Source: Lateolabrax maculatus (lineage: Eukaryota; Chordata; Actinopteri; Acropomatiformes; Lateolabracidae). From it: DNA of 64,000 nt. The number at the start of each line of letters is the position of its first letter. Within the stretch, counting starts at the first letter, position 1. The stretch covers positions 3,900,501 to 3,964,500 of the forward strand of contig CM062210.1 in assembly GCA_031216445.1 (NCBI GenBank), read 5' to 3'. Below are positions 62,031 through 64,000 of this stretch, in pieces. The notes below the pieces were generated by a model. The model did no database searches and was not told the DNA's origin. It saw only the letters and a list, made by a program, of their open reading frames with translations. A program made the translations under genes and the position numbers.

Positions 62031-64000
62031 AAGGAGGCAGAGGGAGGATCTATTTTTATTCTTTTCTGGACAGATATTAGATGGTGTTTACACATGCAGT
62101 GTAATGGTAGCCTATTTTTTCCCCCTCAAATGTTGTGCTGAATTAATAATTGCCTCAGGTTGACTGTTGTTCCTTACTTTGTTGGCTATGTAATTGTATC
62201 ATTGCATGATATGACATTGTTATTCAAAATGCACCTATCATTTCTTCACAGTTTTGATGTGTTATTTAATCCCTGTTCTTGTTCTCTTTGTTGTCCGTTG
62301 AGGTAATTTTCCAACTGTCAAATTAGCCGTTTTCCTTTTTGAGTTAGTATACTGAACAATGCCGTATCTTTTCCCCTTGTTGGGTAGAATTTTGCAGGTT
62401 TTGCACAGTCATGCAAATTTTTACAATGAAAGAAATATCCACGTAAATGACTTTCCATAGAGGTGTATTACTTATTTTCCCAGGATTCTAATGCAGTTTT
62501 AGACTAATCTCATGATTGTTGGTGGTTTTGTGCTGCTGATGAAAAACTGTTAGATACATCATAATGAACACACAACAGCATTACATCTATTCATTCATCA
62601 CTCATTGAGTTTCATTGACTCAGCACTGAAATTAACATGATACTCTGGCACATTAACATCTGTGTTCATTGTGCAGACGGTGTACCGCAAACACTTTGAC
62701 AAGCAAGAGCAAAACAACACATCTATATAAATAACAGCACAATAGAAAAATGGCTTACAAGCAGCTGAGAACAGAGATTATGGGTCAGAATCCAGAATCC
62801 TAGCAGGCAATTAAAAAAAACGAGTATGCAAAGCATGCTGCCTGATGTTGTCTGTGGGAAATGAAGTGAGGGGAAGAGCACACACACACTGCCTTTGTGC
62901 TATAAACAAAGTGATAATACCCTGGTTGTGCCTCACCTGCATTTAATGTCTGTGCAGGCAGCCAGATATGCTAATGTGACACGTATGTGAGGAGTGTGAA
63001 CAATTGCTCAGCCAAGCCCTTCTCCCTTGGGGAGAGTGTGCTGCGTGGTGCTATTCGACTTCCTAGTTTTTGCAAACAGCTCTGCAGCCAGGGTGCAGTA
63101 AGCATTCTGAAGTAGTGGGTAATTAAATGCAAAAATGGGATTAGCGCAGTGCACTCCGTTCCCTGTATCCATGTGATTCTGACAACACGATGTGGGCCTG
63201 CTAAAGCCAGGGATAAAGAGAACTGCTGTGTAGCACTGCAGTGTAGATTACATAAGATTAGGACACACACATTTTTGCAAATAATTACCGCCCACTACTT
63301 TTCGATAGACTCCTCAAGCTTATTGTCCCTGCACTTTATTGTATCTGATACAAGTGGTATTTAGTAACTGTGTGTCCTGACAGGAGAAAATGGCAATAAT
63401 GGCAGGACACTTTAATGCTTAGGCTGCACTATCACAGCAGGAGCCTGGGTGTGTTGCTAACCTAGATCTACAGAAAAGCACACAGCACAGTGACATTGTC
63501 CTTCTTTTTTTCTTCTTTCTATCACATTCGGCCTTAAATAACCTTCATATACTGCAGATGAGGACAGGATTAATTTTAAATTGGCATGAAATTCCTTTAT
63601 TTCAACAATTTCTTGTAGCACAGCAAAGACAACCAGGGCTTCTCAGTTACAGAGAAAGCGTGCAATAGATGTGACTGATAAGAGCTGTGTCTTTGTGAAT
63701 CCTTCCAAGAAGGTTATCAACCCAAATGAAAGGTAGCCTCTACTTTCTTTCTTGATTAGATCAGAATGTAATTGACACAGTCTCCGATTGTAAAAGTCTG
63801 ATCTTCTAATATGGGAATAATGTCCTACATGCTGGGTTCATCAAATACACTAAAAATGGTGAGGTGGAAATCAGCCTCGCCTCAGATGAGGCATTTTGAT
63901 AAAATTACTTCTGGAGAGTTATCTAAATCGCACACTGCTGGACCATGAAAACCACTTATCCTTTGATTATTACTGTGCATGGTCTGACTGTGGCTGACCA

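Larger units (their letters stand above)
53001..64000. other. gene-poor 3' flank, distal part
   Basis: No coding gene, tRNA or other RNA gene was recognised. It holds a T16 run, a retroelement tail near 55290-55340, an 18-base palindrome at 59463-59480, pyrimidine-rich tracts around 57520-57670 and 57815-57870, a purine-rich tract at 61085-61165, and several homeodomain/POU-motif-rich blocks from about 59690 onward. The texture of the last 5 kb suggests regulatory sequence. Confidence 0.65.

Noticed and set aside
1..64000. CRISPR arrays, operons, phage or insertion sequences
   Set aside because: No regularly spaced direct repeats or bacterial gene organisation; all evidence points to vertebrate nuclear DNA.

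Overview
The window is vertebrate nuclear DNA, almost certainly from a teleost fish. Coding sequence is split into short exons by long AT-rich GT-AG introns. CA/TG microsatellites are common, and several interspersed repeats look like families widespread in ray-finned fish. No bacterial, archaeal, phage or CRISPR signature was seen.

One protein-coding gene can be supported. It is the 3' three quarters of a classical type II cadherin on the + strand, most likely cadherin-18 (cdh18). Nine exons (3068-3187, 13498-13665, 14935-15122, 15858-16111, 20144-20280, 22970-23091, 25100-25217, 35052-35303 and 41040-41545) join in phase without a gap and encode about 621 residues. These are most of EC2, EC3, EC4, EC5, the single membrane span and the whole catenin-binding tail, followed by a stop, a short 3' UTR and an AATAAA signal at 41835. 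The start codon, signal peptide, propeptide and EC1 lie upstream of the window. The protein is a calcium-dependent homophilic adhesion receptor of neurons; its tail binds p120-catenin and beta-catenin, linking it to actin.

Layout: 1-3067 is the 3' end of the intron before the EC2 exon. 3068-41545 is the cadherin body with introns of 0.7 to 10.3 kb. About 41860-64000 is a gene-poor flank of about 22 kb with no gene I could establish. Cadherins of the human CDH18/CDH12/CDH10 group also lie in gene deserts. Introns and flank contain microsatellites, relics of teleost repeats, and several homeodomain/POU-motif-rich blocks that are candidate regulatory elements.

Points most worth a second look: several Ser-Pro dipeptides in the cytoplasmic tail where the family usually has an acidic, Ser-rich cluster; a CpG-rich, homeobox-motif-rich block in the 9.8 kb intron before the membrane-span exon; read-through stops after two exons that would give a secreted or tailless cadherin; a purine-rich tract of about 400 bases just after the membrane-span exon; and an isolated minus-strand exon-like ORF at 51391-51558 with good splice signals. 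I found no convincing new system. Orthology, conservation and repeat-family names rest on recall and need alignment.
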